DNA from: Streptomyces violaceusniger Tu 4113
Lineage (GTDB): Bacteria > Actinomycetota > Actinomycetes > Streptomycetales > Streptomycetaceae
Direction: 5' to 3'
NCBI RefSeq assembly: GCF_000147815.2
Contig: NC_015957.1
Location: 7,378,001 to 7,442,000, forward strand
DNA length: 64,000 nt
How positions within the stretch are numbered: position 1 is the stretch's first letter; each line of letters begins with the position of its first letter. The notes under the pieces are model-generated. The model was not told the origin of the DNA and did no database searches. It saw only the letters and a list, made by a program, of their open reading frames with translations. Below, one piece after another: positions 27,252 through 35,230 of this stretch. Position numbers and translations under genes: made by a program.

Positions 27252-27795
27252 GTGGGCGGGTGAGCACTGGCAACTCGCGTACTGGACCACCGACGATGAC
27301 GACCAGGCCACCCCACCGCGCTGCCCGCCCCCGGTCACGGCCGCGCAGCGCGGCCACGCCCAGGCCCGTCGACGGCGTACGGCCCGCCAGTCCGCACCAC
27401 CCGCCACCCCACCAGCTGCGCCGCGACCGCCAGTGCCGATACCGAGCGACCAGCCGCCCGCCGAGAGGAACGCAGCACAACCCACCTCACCCGAGCCGCA
27501 CCCGTCTACAGAGCTGCGGCCACCAGCGCAGGATGCCCCGGCGGCTGGCATGAACGAGCCGGCCACAACGGATGCCCCCGCCGCCGCGCCCGACGCGGGC
27601 CCGGCCCCCGCCGGTCAGCCAGCGGCAGGCGTTCCGCCCAGGCCCGAGCAGCCGCCGGCCGTTCCCGCAGACGCCGCCCCGGAGCAGCCCTGGCAGGGGC
27701 CACCGCTGCCGCCCTTCCCGCCGCCCGGCCCGGGTGAAGACGGGCGGCGGGGCGCGCTGCGGCGGTGGCTGAAGCGCGCACGTCGAAGGGCGTGA
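27250..27795 (+). CDS. Hypothetical Pro/Ala-rich protein
   Basis: 181 residues from ATG 27250; an in-frame ATG at 27169 would add 27. The short N-terminal segment MWAGEHWQLAYWTTDDDDQ is followed by a long proline/alanine-rich, low-complexity region and a strongly basic end (RRGALRRWLKRARRRA). No domain recognised. Its start shares a CATG with the opposite-strand zinc-ribbon frame, so at most one of the two starts is likely to be right. High G/C at third positions argues for coding, but low-complexity GC-rich DNA can mimic this. Confidence 0.42.
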   Translation: MWAGEHWQLAYWTTDDDDQATPPRCPPPVTAAQRGHAQARRRRTARQSAPPATPPAAPRPPVPIPSDQPPAERNAAQPTSPEPHPSTELRPPAQDAPAAGMNEPATTDAPAAAPDAGPAPAGQPAAGVPPRPEQPPAVPADAAPEQPWQGPPLPPFPPPGPGEDGRRGALRRWLKRARRRA

Positions 27796-27861
27796 GCACC
27801 GGTGGGCCCAAGCTGCCGGAAGCGGCTGATCCAAGGCACAGCGCCTGAGACAATGGTGGGC

Positions 27862-28170
27862 ATGGCGAATGAGGCGGCGACGTACGACGAGCGGCTGCGG
27901 GACCTGGAGGCGGAGGCGTTCCGCACTGGGCGGACACTTGCGGAGCACAGCGAGCAGCTGGCGACGATCGGTGAGCAGCAGCGTACGGCGTTCGGGAACA
28001 TCGATTCCCTCGCCAACGCCGTCGGAGCGCCGGGAGACCGGTCGATCACTCAGCGTCTGGACGGGATCGAGCGTGCCGTTGGCACGATGGGAGACGCCAT
28101 CGGCTCGATGGAACGTCTTCTGGTCGCCCTCGCTCGTGCGCAGGGCATCGACCCTGACAGCGTCTCCTGA
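27862..28170 (+). CDS. Hypothetical coiled-coil protein
   Basis: 102 residues from ATG 27862; an ATG at 27853 is possible. The sequence is almost entirely helical with heptad-like spacing (YDERLRDLEAEAFRTGRTLA, EHSEQLATIGEQQRTAFGNI), then QRLDGIERAVGTMGDAIGSM. Such short coiled-coil proteins are common in Streptomyces accessory regions and have no assigned role. A strong terminator follows 57 bp downstream. Confidence 0.6.
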   Translation: MANEAATYDERLRDLEAEAFRTGRTLAEHSEQLATIGEQQRTAFGNIDSLANAVGAPGDRSITQRLDGIERAVGTMGDAIGSMERLLVALARAQGIDPDSVS

Positions 28171-28226
28171 CCTGGGAGCTTGAGGGCAGGGCCCCGACGC
28201 CGGCTGACGTTTAGAACCTGAGGCTA

Positions 28227-28265
28227 CGGCCCCGTACCTGCTGGTGATCAGCAGGTACGGGGCCG
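28227..28265 (+). terminator. Strong terminator hairpin
   Basis: Perfect 17-bp stem CGGCCCCGTACCTGCTG (28227-28243) against 28249-28265 with the 5-nt loop GTGAT. It is the most stable hairpin in the window and closes the unit ending at 28170. Confidence 0.85.
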
Positions 28266-28355
28266 CAGCCGTTTGAGCGCTCCAGTGGACTCGCAACGCG
28301 CGGATCCGTGTGCAGCGGCGCGGTCGGCCCATGTGGGGTCATACGATCAACTGCT

Positions 28356-28559
28356 ATGAGCATCACGCGCAGACAGCTCGGCCACGGTCCGCAGCCGCAA
28401 CCTCCTGCCGGCACCCAGCTCGAGACGGGCAGTGTCCGTCGGGTGAGCGCCACCGAGGCTGACATCGATGCGGCGCCGCTGTACCGGCCGGGCGGGCTGG
28501 AGCACCTCGCTCACCTTCGCGAGAGTGGTGTGCTTCGCTCGCCGGATCGGCCCTCCTGA
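28356..28559 (+). CDS. Small hypothetical protein
   Basis: 67 residues from ATG 28356. The N-terminal part is Gln/Pro-rich and the C-terminal part charged (ATEADIDAAPLYRPGGLEHL). No domain recognised. It is directly followed, after 99 bp, by the antitoxin-like gene. Confidence 0.4.
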   Translation: MSITRRQLGHGPQPQPPAGTQLETGSVRRVSATEADIDAAPLYRPGGLEHLAHLRESGVLRSPDRPS

Positions 28560-28658
28560 CCGTAGTACGTGACGAGGCACAGGCGGCCGGGGGGCTCCGG
28601 CGGCTCCCCTTGCCCGTCGGGCTGCGCCCGTCCCTCTACTCGCAGTAGAGTCGAGGGT

Positions 28659-28925
28659 ATGGCAGACGAAACGAGTATCAAGGTGAGCTCGGCCGCGCGT
28701 GACCGGCTTGCCGTTCTGGCGGCCGAGGGCAACACGACGATCCGGCAGCTTGTCGAGGAGCTCGCCGAGGGCCGGCCGACCCAGGCCGAGTACGCGGAGC
28801 GTGCCGCGCAGGCCCGCGCCGAACTCGCCTCCGTCCTGGGCAACGTGCCCAGCGAGGAGGCCGAGGCGAAGGCCCGCGGTCTCCTGGAGCGCCTCGCCGC
28901 CGGCCAGGGCTCGGCGGCCGCATAG
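28659..28925 (+). CDS. Ribbon-helix-helix-like antitoxin candidate
   Basis: 88 residues from ATG 28659. The N-terminus SIKVSSAARDRLAVLAAEGN then TTIRQLVEELA has the strand-helix-helix pattern of CopG/VapB-type DNA-binding antitoxins; the rest is a long charged helix (QAEYAERAAQARAELASVL) that could wrap a toxin. The stop TAG overlaps the GTG start of the next gene by one base (TAGTG), the coupling expected of a toxin-antitoxin pair. Confidence 0.65.
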   Translation: MADETSIKVSSAARDRLAVLAAEGNTTIRQLVEELAEGRPTQAEYAERAAQARAELASVLGNVPSEEAEAKARGLLERLAAGQGSAAA

Positions 28926-29323
28926 TGGGGCCGATCGCGGTCGTCCTGGACCACACGACCGCCGCCGCTCTCCACGACCCCAAAGATCCGTACAACGAGG
29001 CCGTCGCCGCGTTCTACGTCCAGGCGTCCGGGGGCCTGGGTACCCTGTACGCCCCGGTGCTCTCCCTGACGGTCGGCGACAGCGGGCAGTCAGGTCTCCT
29101 GGCCTATATCAAGGGGCTGCGGTTCATCACGATCGAGCCCTTCGACACGGAAGCCGCGCTCACCGCCGCTGGGTTGCTGCCTGCCGGGTACCCCTGGGCA
29201 GCCGTCCACGCCATCCACGCCGCCCGCCCCTGCGCCGACTTCCCTGCCGGGCGCTTCCTGCTCACCCTTACGCCCGACCTGTACGAAGGGGCTGGCGTCC
29301 AGGCCGTTCACCCCGACCAGTAG
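28925..29323 (+). CDS. PIN-like toxin candidate
   Basis: 132 residues from GTG 28925. The N-terminal PIAVVLDHTTAAALH resembles the first strand and acidic residue of PIN domains (canonical LDxS/T), and AGYPWAAVHAIHAARP sits where the later acidic cluster usually lies, though here it is poor in Asp/Glu. The end (RFLLTLTPDLYEG) fits the last strand-helix. The acidic set is incomplete, so this may be a divergent or inactive PIN-like protein. The one-base overlap with the RHH-like gene is the main argument for a toxin-antitoxin role. Confidence 0.5.
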   Translation: MGPIAVVLDHTTAAALHDPKDPYNEAVAAFYVQASGGLGTLYAPVLSLTVGDSGQSGLLAYIKGLRFITIEPFDTEAALTAAGLLPAGYPWAAVHAIHAARPCADFPAGRFLLTLTPDLYEGAGVQAVHPDQ

Positions 29324-29380
29324 CAGGCCGCTCCGGGCCCGGGCCGCGGAGCGGCAAGCGCCTTACCTGCCCGCGTTCGG

Positions 29381-30310
29381 TTACGACGCGGGCCTCTTCC
29401 TCGAGGTCTTCTTCGCGGCCGTCTTCTTCCCGCTCCCGCTCTCCTTCTTCGCGGTGGTCTTCTTCGCGGTGCTCTTCTTCGGCGCCCGCTGCCTGCTGAT
29501 CTCGTGCACCTCGGCTTCGTCGCCGGTGTCCTCGCCGCGGCTCTTCCTGGCGGCCCGCACACTGTCCTGCAACGCGGACATCAGGTCTACGACCTTGCCC
29601 TTTGGCTCGGCCGGCGCCTCCGCGTGAGGCAGCTCGACTCCCTCAGTCTTTGCTCTGATGATCGCTTCCATGGCTTCGCGGTACTGGTCGCGGTACTGGC
29701 TGATGTCGGTGGGGCCGATGGCGTCCATGAGGGCCATGGCCTCATCCACTTCGGAGTCGGAGATGTCGACGCCGCTGGGTGCGATGCCTTGGGCGGATCG
29801 GATTTCGTCGTCCCAGTGCATGACCTGTAGGGCGATCGCATCCTCGACGACGCGCAGTGCGCCGAGGCGTTCGCGGCCACGGAAGGCGAATTTGGCGATG
29901 GCCACCTTGTCGCTGCGCTTGAGGGCTTCGCGTAGGAGAACGTACGGCTTGGCGGCGACGGCGCCGTCTCCCTCGAGGTAGTACGGCTTGTCGTAGCGGA
30001 TGGCATCAAGCCGATCCTCGGGAACGAATGCCTGCACGTCGATAGCCCGAGCCGTGGGCAGCGGCAGGTTGTCCAGGTCCTCATCGGTGATGGGCACGAG
30101 CAGGTCTTTCGACGCTTCGTAGGCTCGGCCGATCTCGTGCTGTTCGAGGACTTGCCCGTCCAGCTCGCACACCTTCCGGTTACGGATGAGGCCGTGATCG
30201 GGCAAGTGGATCTGCCGGAATCGGATCGAGTGATCCTCGGTCGCTGAGTACATTTTCACTGAAATCGTCACCAATCCAAAGGTGACAGCTCCACTCCAAA
30301 CGGGACGCAT
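29381..30310 (-). CDS. ku: Ku, DNA end-binding protein for non-homologous end joining
   Basis: 309 residues from ATG 30310 with AGGAGGT 5 nt upstream. The opening RPVWSGAVTFGLVTISVKMY, then IRFRQIHLPDHG, RVVEDAIALQVMHWDDEIR and ALMDAIGPTDISQYRDQYRE are signatures of the bacterial Ku core beta-barrel. The last ~35 residues are a Lys-rich tail (KKSTAKKTTAKKE), as in other actinobacterial Ku proteins, where it helps DNA binding and ligase stimulation. The partner LigD is not in the window. Streptomyces often carry several ku genes, some near chromosome ends. Confidence 0.95.
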   Translation of the reverse strand: MRPVWSGAVTFGLVTISVKMYSATEDHSIRFRQIHLPDHGLIRNRKVCELDGQVLEQHEIGRAYEASKDLLVPITDEDLDNLPLPTARAIDVQAFVPEDRLDAIRYDKPYYLEGDGAVAAKPYVLLREALKRSDKVAIAKFAFRGRERLGALRVVEDAIALQVMHWDDEIRSAQGIAPSGVDISDSEVDEAMALMDAIGPTDISQYRDQYREAMEAIIRAKTEGVELPHAEAPAEPKGKVVDLMSALQDSVRAARKSRGEDTGDEAEVHEISRQRAPKKSTAKKTTAKKESGSGKKTAAKKTSRKRPAS

Positions 30311-30465
30311 GGGACACCTCCTACGCCCCCCTGGGATGTCCCAGCCTAAACACGCCAGCGGCAGAGTGCCCAGCTCAGACCGCCTATCGGCCTGATGCAG
30401 GCGCGGGAGCGGGGCCCTGGGTGCGCTGCTGAGGCGGCCGGCGGGCGATGTCGCCTCTGCCGGCG

Positions 30466-30984
30466 TCAGGACGTCGGGAGATGGCGGGCATCGCAGGCGG
30501 TGCACGGTTCGCTGCCCGGCCGGGTGAGCTCGCGCAGCGCCTGGTCGAGCGTGAGGTCGGCGGCGCCGGTCGGTATCCAGCACGATTCGTGGTGGATGAC
30601 CCGGCGCCCGGGGCCGCCAGCAGGCGCGGGCAGGTGCTGCATGCTCCACCGGCCTGCCGGGGCGGTGAGGGAGGAGCGGGGCGGCCGGGCTGGCGGGCGT
30701 TGCCGCTGAGTCGGCACGGCGGAGTAGTCGGTGCCCTCGATGGAGGTGACCAGCCGAGCGGGGACGCGCATTACGACCGAGTCGGGTTCAACCGTGACGC
30801 GGTCCGGTAGCCGCACTTCGGCCCATACGGGCAGACGGACCTCGTACCACCAACCGCCCCCGGAGCTGCGGCGGTCGAGACGACCGATGACCTGGGCTGT
30901 GACGCTCTGGCCGTCAGCCAGCTCGACCCATGCCAGTGGCCCGGGGGCGTCCCGGTCCTGGGGGTCGGGGCTGAAGGCGTCCAC
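30466..30984 (-). CDS. DUF6233-like hypothetical protein
   Basis: 172 residues from a GTG at 30984, 2 nt after the stop of the upstream frame. The N-terminal half is beta-rich (GPLAWVELADGQSVTAQVIG, then SGGGWWYEVRLPVW), and the C-terminal half has VIHHESCW and EPCTACDA, a paired Cys/His arrangement like a small zinc site. It fits the Streptomyces DUF6233 family, which has no known function. The preceding small ORF (30987-31324) appears to be its operon partner. Confidence 0.6.
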   Translation of the reverse strand: MDAFSPDPQDRDAPGPLAWVELADGQSVTAQVIGRLDRRSSGGGWWYEVRLPVWAEVRLPDRVTVEPDSVVMRVPARLVTSIEGTDYSAVPTQRQRPPARPPRSSLTAPAGRWSMQHLPAPAGGPGRRVIHHESCWIPTGAADLTLDQALRELTRPGSEPCTACDARHLPTS

Positions 30985-30986
30985 AG

Positions 30987-31324
30987 CTACGCGGCGGACG
31001 CGGCGTCATGGGTGTGCTTGAGCTGCGTCCGCTCGGTGACGAGTTCCGGGCCCTCGAGGGTTGCCCAGAAGGCGTGTGTGATGACGGTGAAGACCAGCTT
31101 TCGCTGCCGGTCCCGCAACCGCTGTACCTCCGCCTGGTCCTCCTCGGACCAGCCGTCAGTCGCGGGACGCTGCCGCGGGCGCCAGATGTCGAGGTCGCTG
31201 AATCCCGGGTGTGGCTCAACGGACCACGGGAGGCCCTTGAGGAGTGCCGTGAGGGTGGCGGCGACCTGGTGGAGTTCTTCCTGCGCGGCGAGCAGGTCCG
31301 GGGGAAGTCGTAGGCTCTGGCCAT
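30987..31324 (-). pseudogene. Small DUF6233-partner protein, probable frameshift near start
   Basis: The minus strand reads LPPDLLAAQEELHQVAATLT, ALLKGLPWSVEPHPGFSDLD, IWRPRQRPATDGWSEEDQAE and VFTVITHAFWATLEGPELVT, ending DAASAA with TAG at 30987. This is a clear coding frame but has no ATG/GTG; the nearest ATG (31324, MARAYD) is one base out of frame just before LPPD. Either one base was lost in TACGACTTCCCCCGG or an unusual start is used. Two bases separate it from the DUF6233 gene. Confidence 0.55.
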
Positions 31325-31392
31325 GGCCAGAATGATCCGCCTGTTCGATTCTTGGGGGCGGTGAGCCGACGTCCGGCGTGTCGTTGGGTGTT

Positions 31393-31506
31393 GTGACTGA
31401 GCGCTCGGCCTGGCCCGTGAGTGCTTCAGGTGGCCCGGCCGAGTGTGAGAGGTCGCCTGGCCCTCCGCAGGTTGGTCATGCGTCGGGGCGCGCCGAGTTG
31501 GACAGC
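31393..31506 (+). repeat. Copy A of a ~110-bp dispersed inverted repeat
   Basis: Starting GTGACTGAGCGCTCGGCC and continuing with CTGGCCCGTGAGTGCTTCAG, this sequence reappears inverted at 33012-33122 with roughly 80 percent identity by eye. It is outside recognised genes. Confidence 0.8.
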
Positions 31507-31535
31507 CACCTGGTGCAAGGCTCTAGTGGGCGGGG

Positions 31536-31933
31536 TCATCGTGTGAGGCGGGCGTGGATGGTCTTCCCCTGTCCGGGGCCGGGGGTGATGGTGACGTTGC
31601 ACGTGAGGCGGCGGATCATGTGCCATCCGAAGCCGCCGGTGCCGTCGTTGAGGTCGGGGGTACGTTCGCGCGGGGGCGTTGGGTTGAGGTCGCTGACGGC
31701 GACGTTCACCGCGTCGGCGGTGGCGCTGAGGTGGAGGGTGTAGTGGCCGCCGCCGTGGCGCAGGGCGTTGGTTGCGAGTTCGCGGTTTCGGGGGCCGGGG
31801 CCGGGGCCGGGTCGAGGCTGTCGGTGAAAGCACGGGCGAGGTCGCGGGCGCGAGGGATGTCGGCGGGGCTGTCGTCTTCAACGACGACAGGGGGTCTGGG
31901 GGCTGCGGTGCTGGTTGTCGTCGTGTTGTTCAC
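31536..31933 (-). pseudogene. HATPase-type ATP-binding (anti-sigma-like) protein, broken
   Basis: From GTG 31933 the frame reads DSPADIPRARDLARAFTDSL; after a deletion or frameshift near 31790 it resumes as ELATNALRHGGGHYTLHLSA, AVSDLNPTPP and GGFGWHMIRRLTCNVTITPG, stop at 31536. ELATNALRHG is the N-box and GGFGWHMI the G-box of the short HATPase_c_2 proteins related to RsbW/SpoIIAB. Part of the middle is missing and the frame changes, so it is probably inactive. Confidence 0.7.
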
Positions 31934-32320
31934 GCGCTCACACCCCGCCTGGGTCGGTTGTGCCGCCGGGCTGAGCTTGTGCCCGCTGGGCCGTTCTTCA
32001 ATCCCGGATGGCACTGTTCCGGGTGCGTACGAGGCAGAAGTCCAATCACTGAGTGTTGAGAAAATGTGTCATGGCAAGAGTAGACATGGATGTGTGCGGG
32101 GGTTAGTGTTTCCTCGTAGCCAAGAAGTCGAAGAGGGCACGGCAGAGATGAACTGCCGTGCGAGCAGGTCGAGCAGGATGCGGAACGGCAGTGGAGTGGC
32201 GGGGCCGGACAAGGGGGTTCCTCCACTGGCTGCCGGGCCGAGCGGCCCCAGGGGCCGCATGCAGTACCCGCGATGCCAGCAGTACAACCGAGTAACCGAA
32301 TGAGGTAAGGAGCAGACGCC

Positions 32321-32470
32321 ATCAGGATCGCCCGGGCGAGGAAGAACACCGCTCGGGTACCGCAGGCCCCGGATTGGAAGGTGGTCCCCGGTCACGCATC
32401 CGCGATCCCCGCACTTCCGCCCTCCCAGGCGGACCTGCGGAACAAGAAGGCCGGCGCAGTCAGCCGGTAG
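32321..32470 (+). CDS. Possible 49-aa ORF with ATC start
   Basis: AAGGAG at 32307-32312 is followed, 8 nt later, by ATCAGGATCGCC and an open frame [20 protein letters not shown] to GAVSR, TAG at 32468. GC at third positions is high. An ATC start is rare, so this may be a mutated ATG or not a gene. It precedes the hairpin upstream of the MerR gene and could be a leader. Confidence 0.25.
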   Translation: MRIARARKNTARVPQAPDWKVVPGHASAIPALPPSQADLRNKKAGAVSR

Positions 32471-32486
32471 ATGGTGTTGAAAGCTC

Positions 32487-32519
32487 GGGGCCCGGATGCC
32501 AGTACGGCACCCGGGCCCC
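32487..32519 (+). terminator. Hairpin before the MerR gene
   Basis: GGGGCCCGG (32487-32495) pairs with CCGGGCCCC (32511-32519), and the inner TGCC/GGCA extends the stem past one mismatch. It lies 28 bp before the MerR ATG, so it is either a terminator for upstream transcription or an attenuator. Confidence 0.55.
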
Positions 32520-32546
32520 TCAACGCGCCCCCGAAAGAAGAGGTCT

Positions 32547-32873
32547 ATGCCCCCTCCCAGTACCCGCCCCGTCGACAAGATCGACGACGACGACTACCCC
32601 GCCTACACCATGGGCCGGGCCGCCGACATGCTCGGCACCACCCCCGCCTTCCTCCGCGCCCTGGGCGAGCACCGCCTGATCACCCCACTGCGCTCCGAAG
32701 GCGGCCACCGCCGCTACTCCCGCTACCAGCTGCGCATCGCCGCCCGCGCCCGCGAACTCGTCGACGCAGGCACCCCCATCGACGCCGCCTGCCGCATCAT
32801 CATCCTCGAAGACCAACTCGAAGAAGCCCAGCGCATCAACGAAGACCTGCGCACCCGTGGCGGCACCTCGTAA
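32547..32873 (+). CDS. Small MerR-family regulator
   Basis: 108 residues from ATG 32547, ribosome site GAAAGAAGAGG. It has the MerR winged HTH ([20 protein letters not shown], then [20 protein letters not shown]) and a short helix ([19 protein letters not shown]) but no effector domain. This compact type is common in actinomycetes and probably binds DNA as a dimer without a metal site. Targets are unknown. Confidence 0.88.
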   Translation: MPPPSTRPVDKIDDDDYPAYTMGRAADMLGTTPAFLRALGEHRLITPLRSEGGHRRYSRYQLRIAARARELVDAGTPIDAACRIIILEDQLEEAQRINEDLRTRGGTS

Positions 32874-33011
32874 CAGGTTTCGAGACCGACCTGCCCAAGC
32901 TGATCACCGCCGCGCGCACGACCTGACCCGCGACGGCAGACGTTGCCCCGGCAGGGCCTACAGCGTGAACCAGGCCCGTCCGCCGCACCGAGGTTCATGA
33001 GCCTTGCATCG

Positions 33012-33122
33012 CTTGGCCAACTCTTCACACCCCAACGCATGGCCGACCAGCGGGCCAGGCCGACTCTCACGCTCAGCCGGGCAACCTGAAGCACTCACGG
33101 GCCAGGTCGAGCGCTCAGTCAC
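33012..33122 (-). repeat. Copy B of the ~110-bp dispersed inverted repeat
   Basis: The minus strand starts GTGACTGAGCGCTCGACC and follows copy A (31393-31506) for about 110 bp with small differences. Between the copies lie a broken ATP-binding gene and an intact MerR gene. Confidence 0.8.
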
Positions 33123-33426
33123 ATGTGTTGTGGCTGAGCGTGCTACTTGGCGGATGAGCGCTCTATCCGGTGGATTGAGCATGGACGCGTATTCGCAGCT
33201 CAGAGACCCTGTGGAGCTTTGAGACTGTTCGGGGCCGCGTGCGGGCGCCAGCTCCACGGTGAGGAACTCCAGGCCGCCCGCGGCTCGGCCTCACCCGTTC
33301 GGGCGCGGTGTGTTTGCGGGACGTGAGTGAGGCGTTTCCAGAACGTCAGTGGCCCCGGGAAAGGTGGTGTCCACGCCGCGGGACGCCGAAGAAGGCTCCC
33401 GCACGAGACGCAGGGGGAACCTGATC

Positions 33427-34116
33427 ATGCGTACTTTCCGGATTCGTACCGCCGCCCTGGCCACCGTCACCGCCGCGTTGGCGCTGGGCCTGACCGCCTG
33501 CGGCGGCGCCGACGGCGGCTCGAAGGCGGCGGGCGGCGACAAGACCGCTGGCACCTCGCAGAGCCGGTCCGCGTCCGACGGGGACGGCAAGGGCGGCGCG
33601 GAGCAGGCCAAGAGCGGCGGTGACGCCAAGAGGGGCGAGCGCTCGACGACCGCCTCGGGTGGGTCGGACGAGGTCGCGAGCAAGAGCACAACGGCCGCCC
33701 AGCAGTGCCGCGGCGACGAGATGATGGTCACCGCGGTGCACCAGCTCGCCGACCAGCAGGGCGACCACCTGCTGATCACCGCGTCGAACGAGGGCGACAC
33801 GCCGTGCTGGGTCACCTCGTACCCGTCCGTGAAGCTCGGCGACGACGAGGCCGTACTGCCGCACTCGAAGAAGGACAACCCGGGCGGCGACCAGCGCATC
33901 ACGCTCCAGCCCGGCGGCACGGCCTACAGCGCGGTGAACCTCTTCGACTACGGCTCGGACAACCAGACGGCGCAGTCGTTCGCCATCGCGCTGCGCGGCG
34001 CGGACGGTCACGACGGCCCCTTCTACTCCGTCGACAGCAAGGGCGACAAGCCGCAGTTCCGCTGGAACGAGGCCGACGTGCTGAACTGGAGCACCGAGAA
34101 GCCGTACGACTTCTGA
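33427..34116 (+). CDS. DUF4232-type secreted lipoprotein
   Basis: 229 residues from ATG 33427. A signal peptide ending in the lipobox LTAC puts the lipidated Cys at about 25. A Gly/Lys/Ser-rich linker (about 26-95) leads to a C-terminal beta-rich domain beginning QQCRGDEMMVTAVHQ, with CWVTSYPSVKLG and RITLQPGGTAYSAV, like DUF4232 domains. It is anchored outside the membrane; the role is unknown. No operon partner. Confidence 0.82.
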   Translation: MRTFRIRTAALATVTAALALGLTACGGADGGSKAAGGDKTAGTSQSRSASDGDGKGGAEQAKSGGDAKRGERSTTASGGSDEVASKSTTAAQQCRGDEMMVTAVHQLADQQGDHLLITASNEGDTPCWVTSYPSVKLGDDEAVLPHSKKDNPGGDQRITLQPGGTAYSAVNLFDYGSDNQTAQSFAIALRGADGHDGPFYSVDSKGDKPQFRWNEADVLNWSTEKPYDF

Positions 34117-34403
34117 CCGCACGTCGGCCAGTGACGCGTCACCCCGGACGTGCCGCACCGCTCAGCCGGAGGCCGCTTTCACGTCCGGTGAACTGTGAAA
34201 ACGTTCGGACTGCCAGCAGGCCCCGTTCTGGCGGTCATCCGAAGTCGAAGAGGGCGATACCGCGAAAGCCAGGCTCGGCAGTCTGGGCTGCTCGAACCTG
34301 ACGGCCAATGGCGCGCTGGAGGCAGCCTCATCTGGTACGTCGCGGAGGAGCACTCTCCTCTCCCCCGGGGAGCGGAGACGTAGGGACGCCGTACTGGACA
34401 TGC

Positions 34404-34442
34404 CGGAGGCCCCGGACCCGGGACGGGGTTCCGGGGCCTCCG
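34404..34442 (-). terminator. Terminator hairpin, likely bidirectional
   Basis: A perfect 13-bp stem CGGAGGCCCCGGA (34404-34416) against 34430-34442 with a 13-nt loop. It lies 12 bp beyond the 3' end of the minus-strand desaturase pseudogene and also downstream of the lipoprotein gene. Confidence 0.75.
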
Positions 34443-34454
34443 CATGGCTGGTGG

Positions 34455-35230
34455 CTACCCGCTGGGGGCTGTTTTGCCCGTGCCCGGCCTGGCGGTGGCG
34501 TGGAGGACGAGGGCTCGGCCGTGGTGGGCGATCACGGACCGAAGGCCGGTCAGGAGGCTGTCGGGGGTGAAGTGCGGCTGGAGGTGGCGTTCGAGGGCGG
34601 GGAGGTGGTTCCAGCGCACGGCGGGGTGGGCGGAGTGGGCGTAGTGGTGGAGGTCGCCGTAGGGAGCCAGATGGTTGCGGCGAAGGCGGCCAGGGCGCGG
34701 TTGTGCGGGTAGAGCCGCAGGCATCGGTCGGCTTCCACCCAGGCCGGGGAGCCGGTGCGTGGTTCGAGGTCGAACCAGGTGTGCTCGTTGAGCAGGCTGA
34801 GCCAGGCGAACTGTGGATAGGCAGGAGCCAGGGGATGAGGACAGCGCACAGGAGGGCCGGCCAGCCGCCGGTGAGGTAGGAGGCCCCCAGGACAGCCGCG
34901 ATCGCGGCCGCGCGGTGCTGTGACCCGGGGTGCCGGAGGTTGGGATCCCGGCCCCGGTGCTGCAGATGCCGCGCCAGGTGATTGGATAGACCACTGCGCG
35001 GGCGACCTCGGCGAGCAGCTGGTTGGTTCGGCGGGTGCGGGCCAGGACACCGTGCACGGCGAAGTGGCTGATCTCCTGCAGGTGTCGGCTGCGCTGTTGC
35101 TGCTCGGCAGCGAGGCGCCGAATCTTACGGTGCACGCGCTCGCTGGTAGTGGCCGGGAGAAGGTGAGCAACTCCGCCACGGCGGCGGAGTTGCCGGCGCT
35201 GTCCGCAGGGTCCTTCGCGCTGGGGGCTCA
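34455..35230 (-). pseudogene. Membrane fatty-acid desaturase-like gene, multiply frameshifted
   Basis: Joined from three minus-strand frames: QEISHFAVHGVLARTRRTNQ (first His box), AVLGASYLTGGWPALLCALI (membrane segment), FAWLSLLNEHTWFDLEPRTG and YPHNRALAAFAATIWLPYGD, then LHHYAHSAHPAVRWNHLPAL (last His box). The His pattern fits the FA_desaturase family of di-iron membrane oxygenases. At least three frame changes make it non-functional. Confidence 0.55.
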
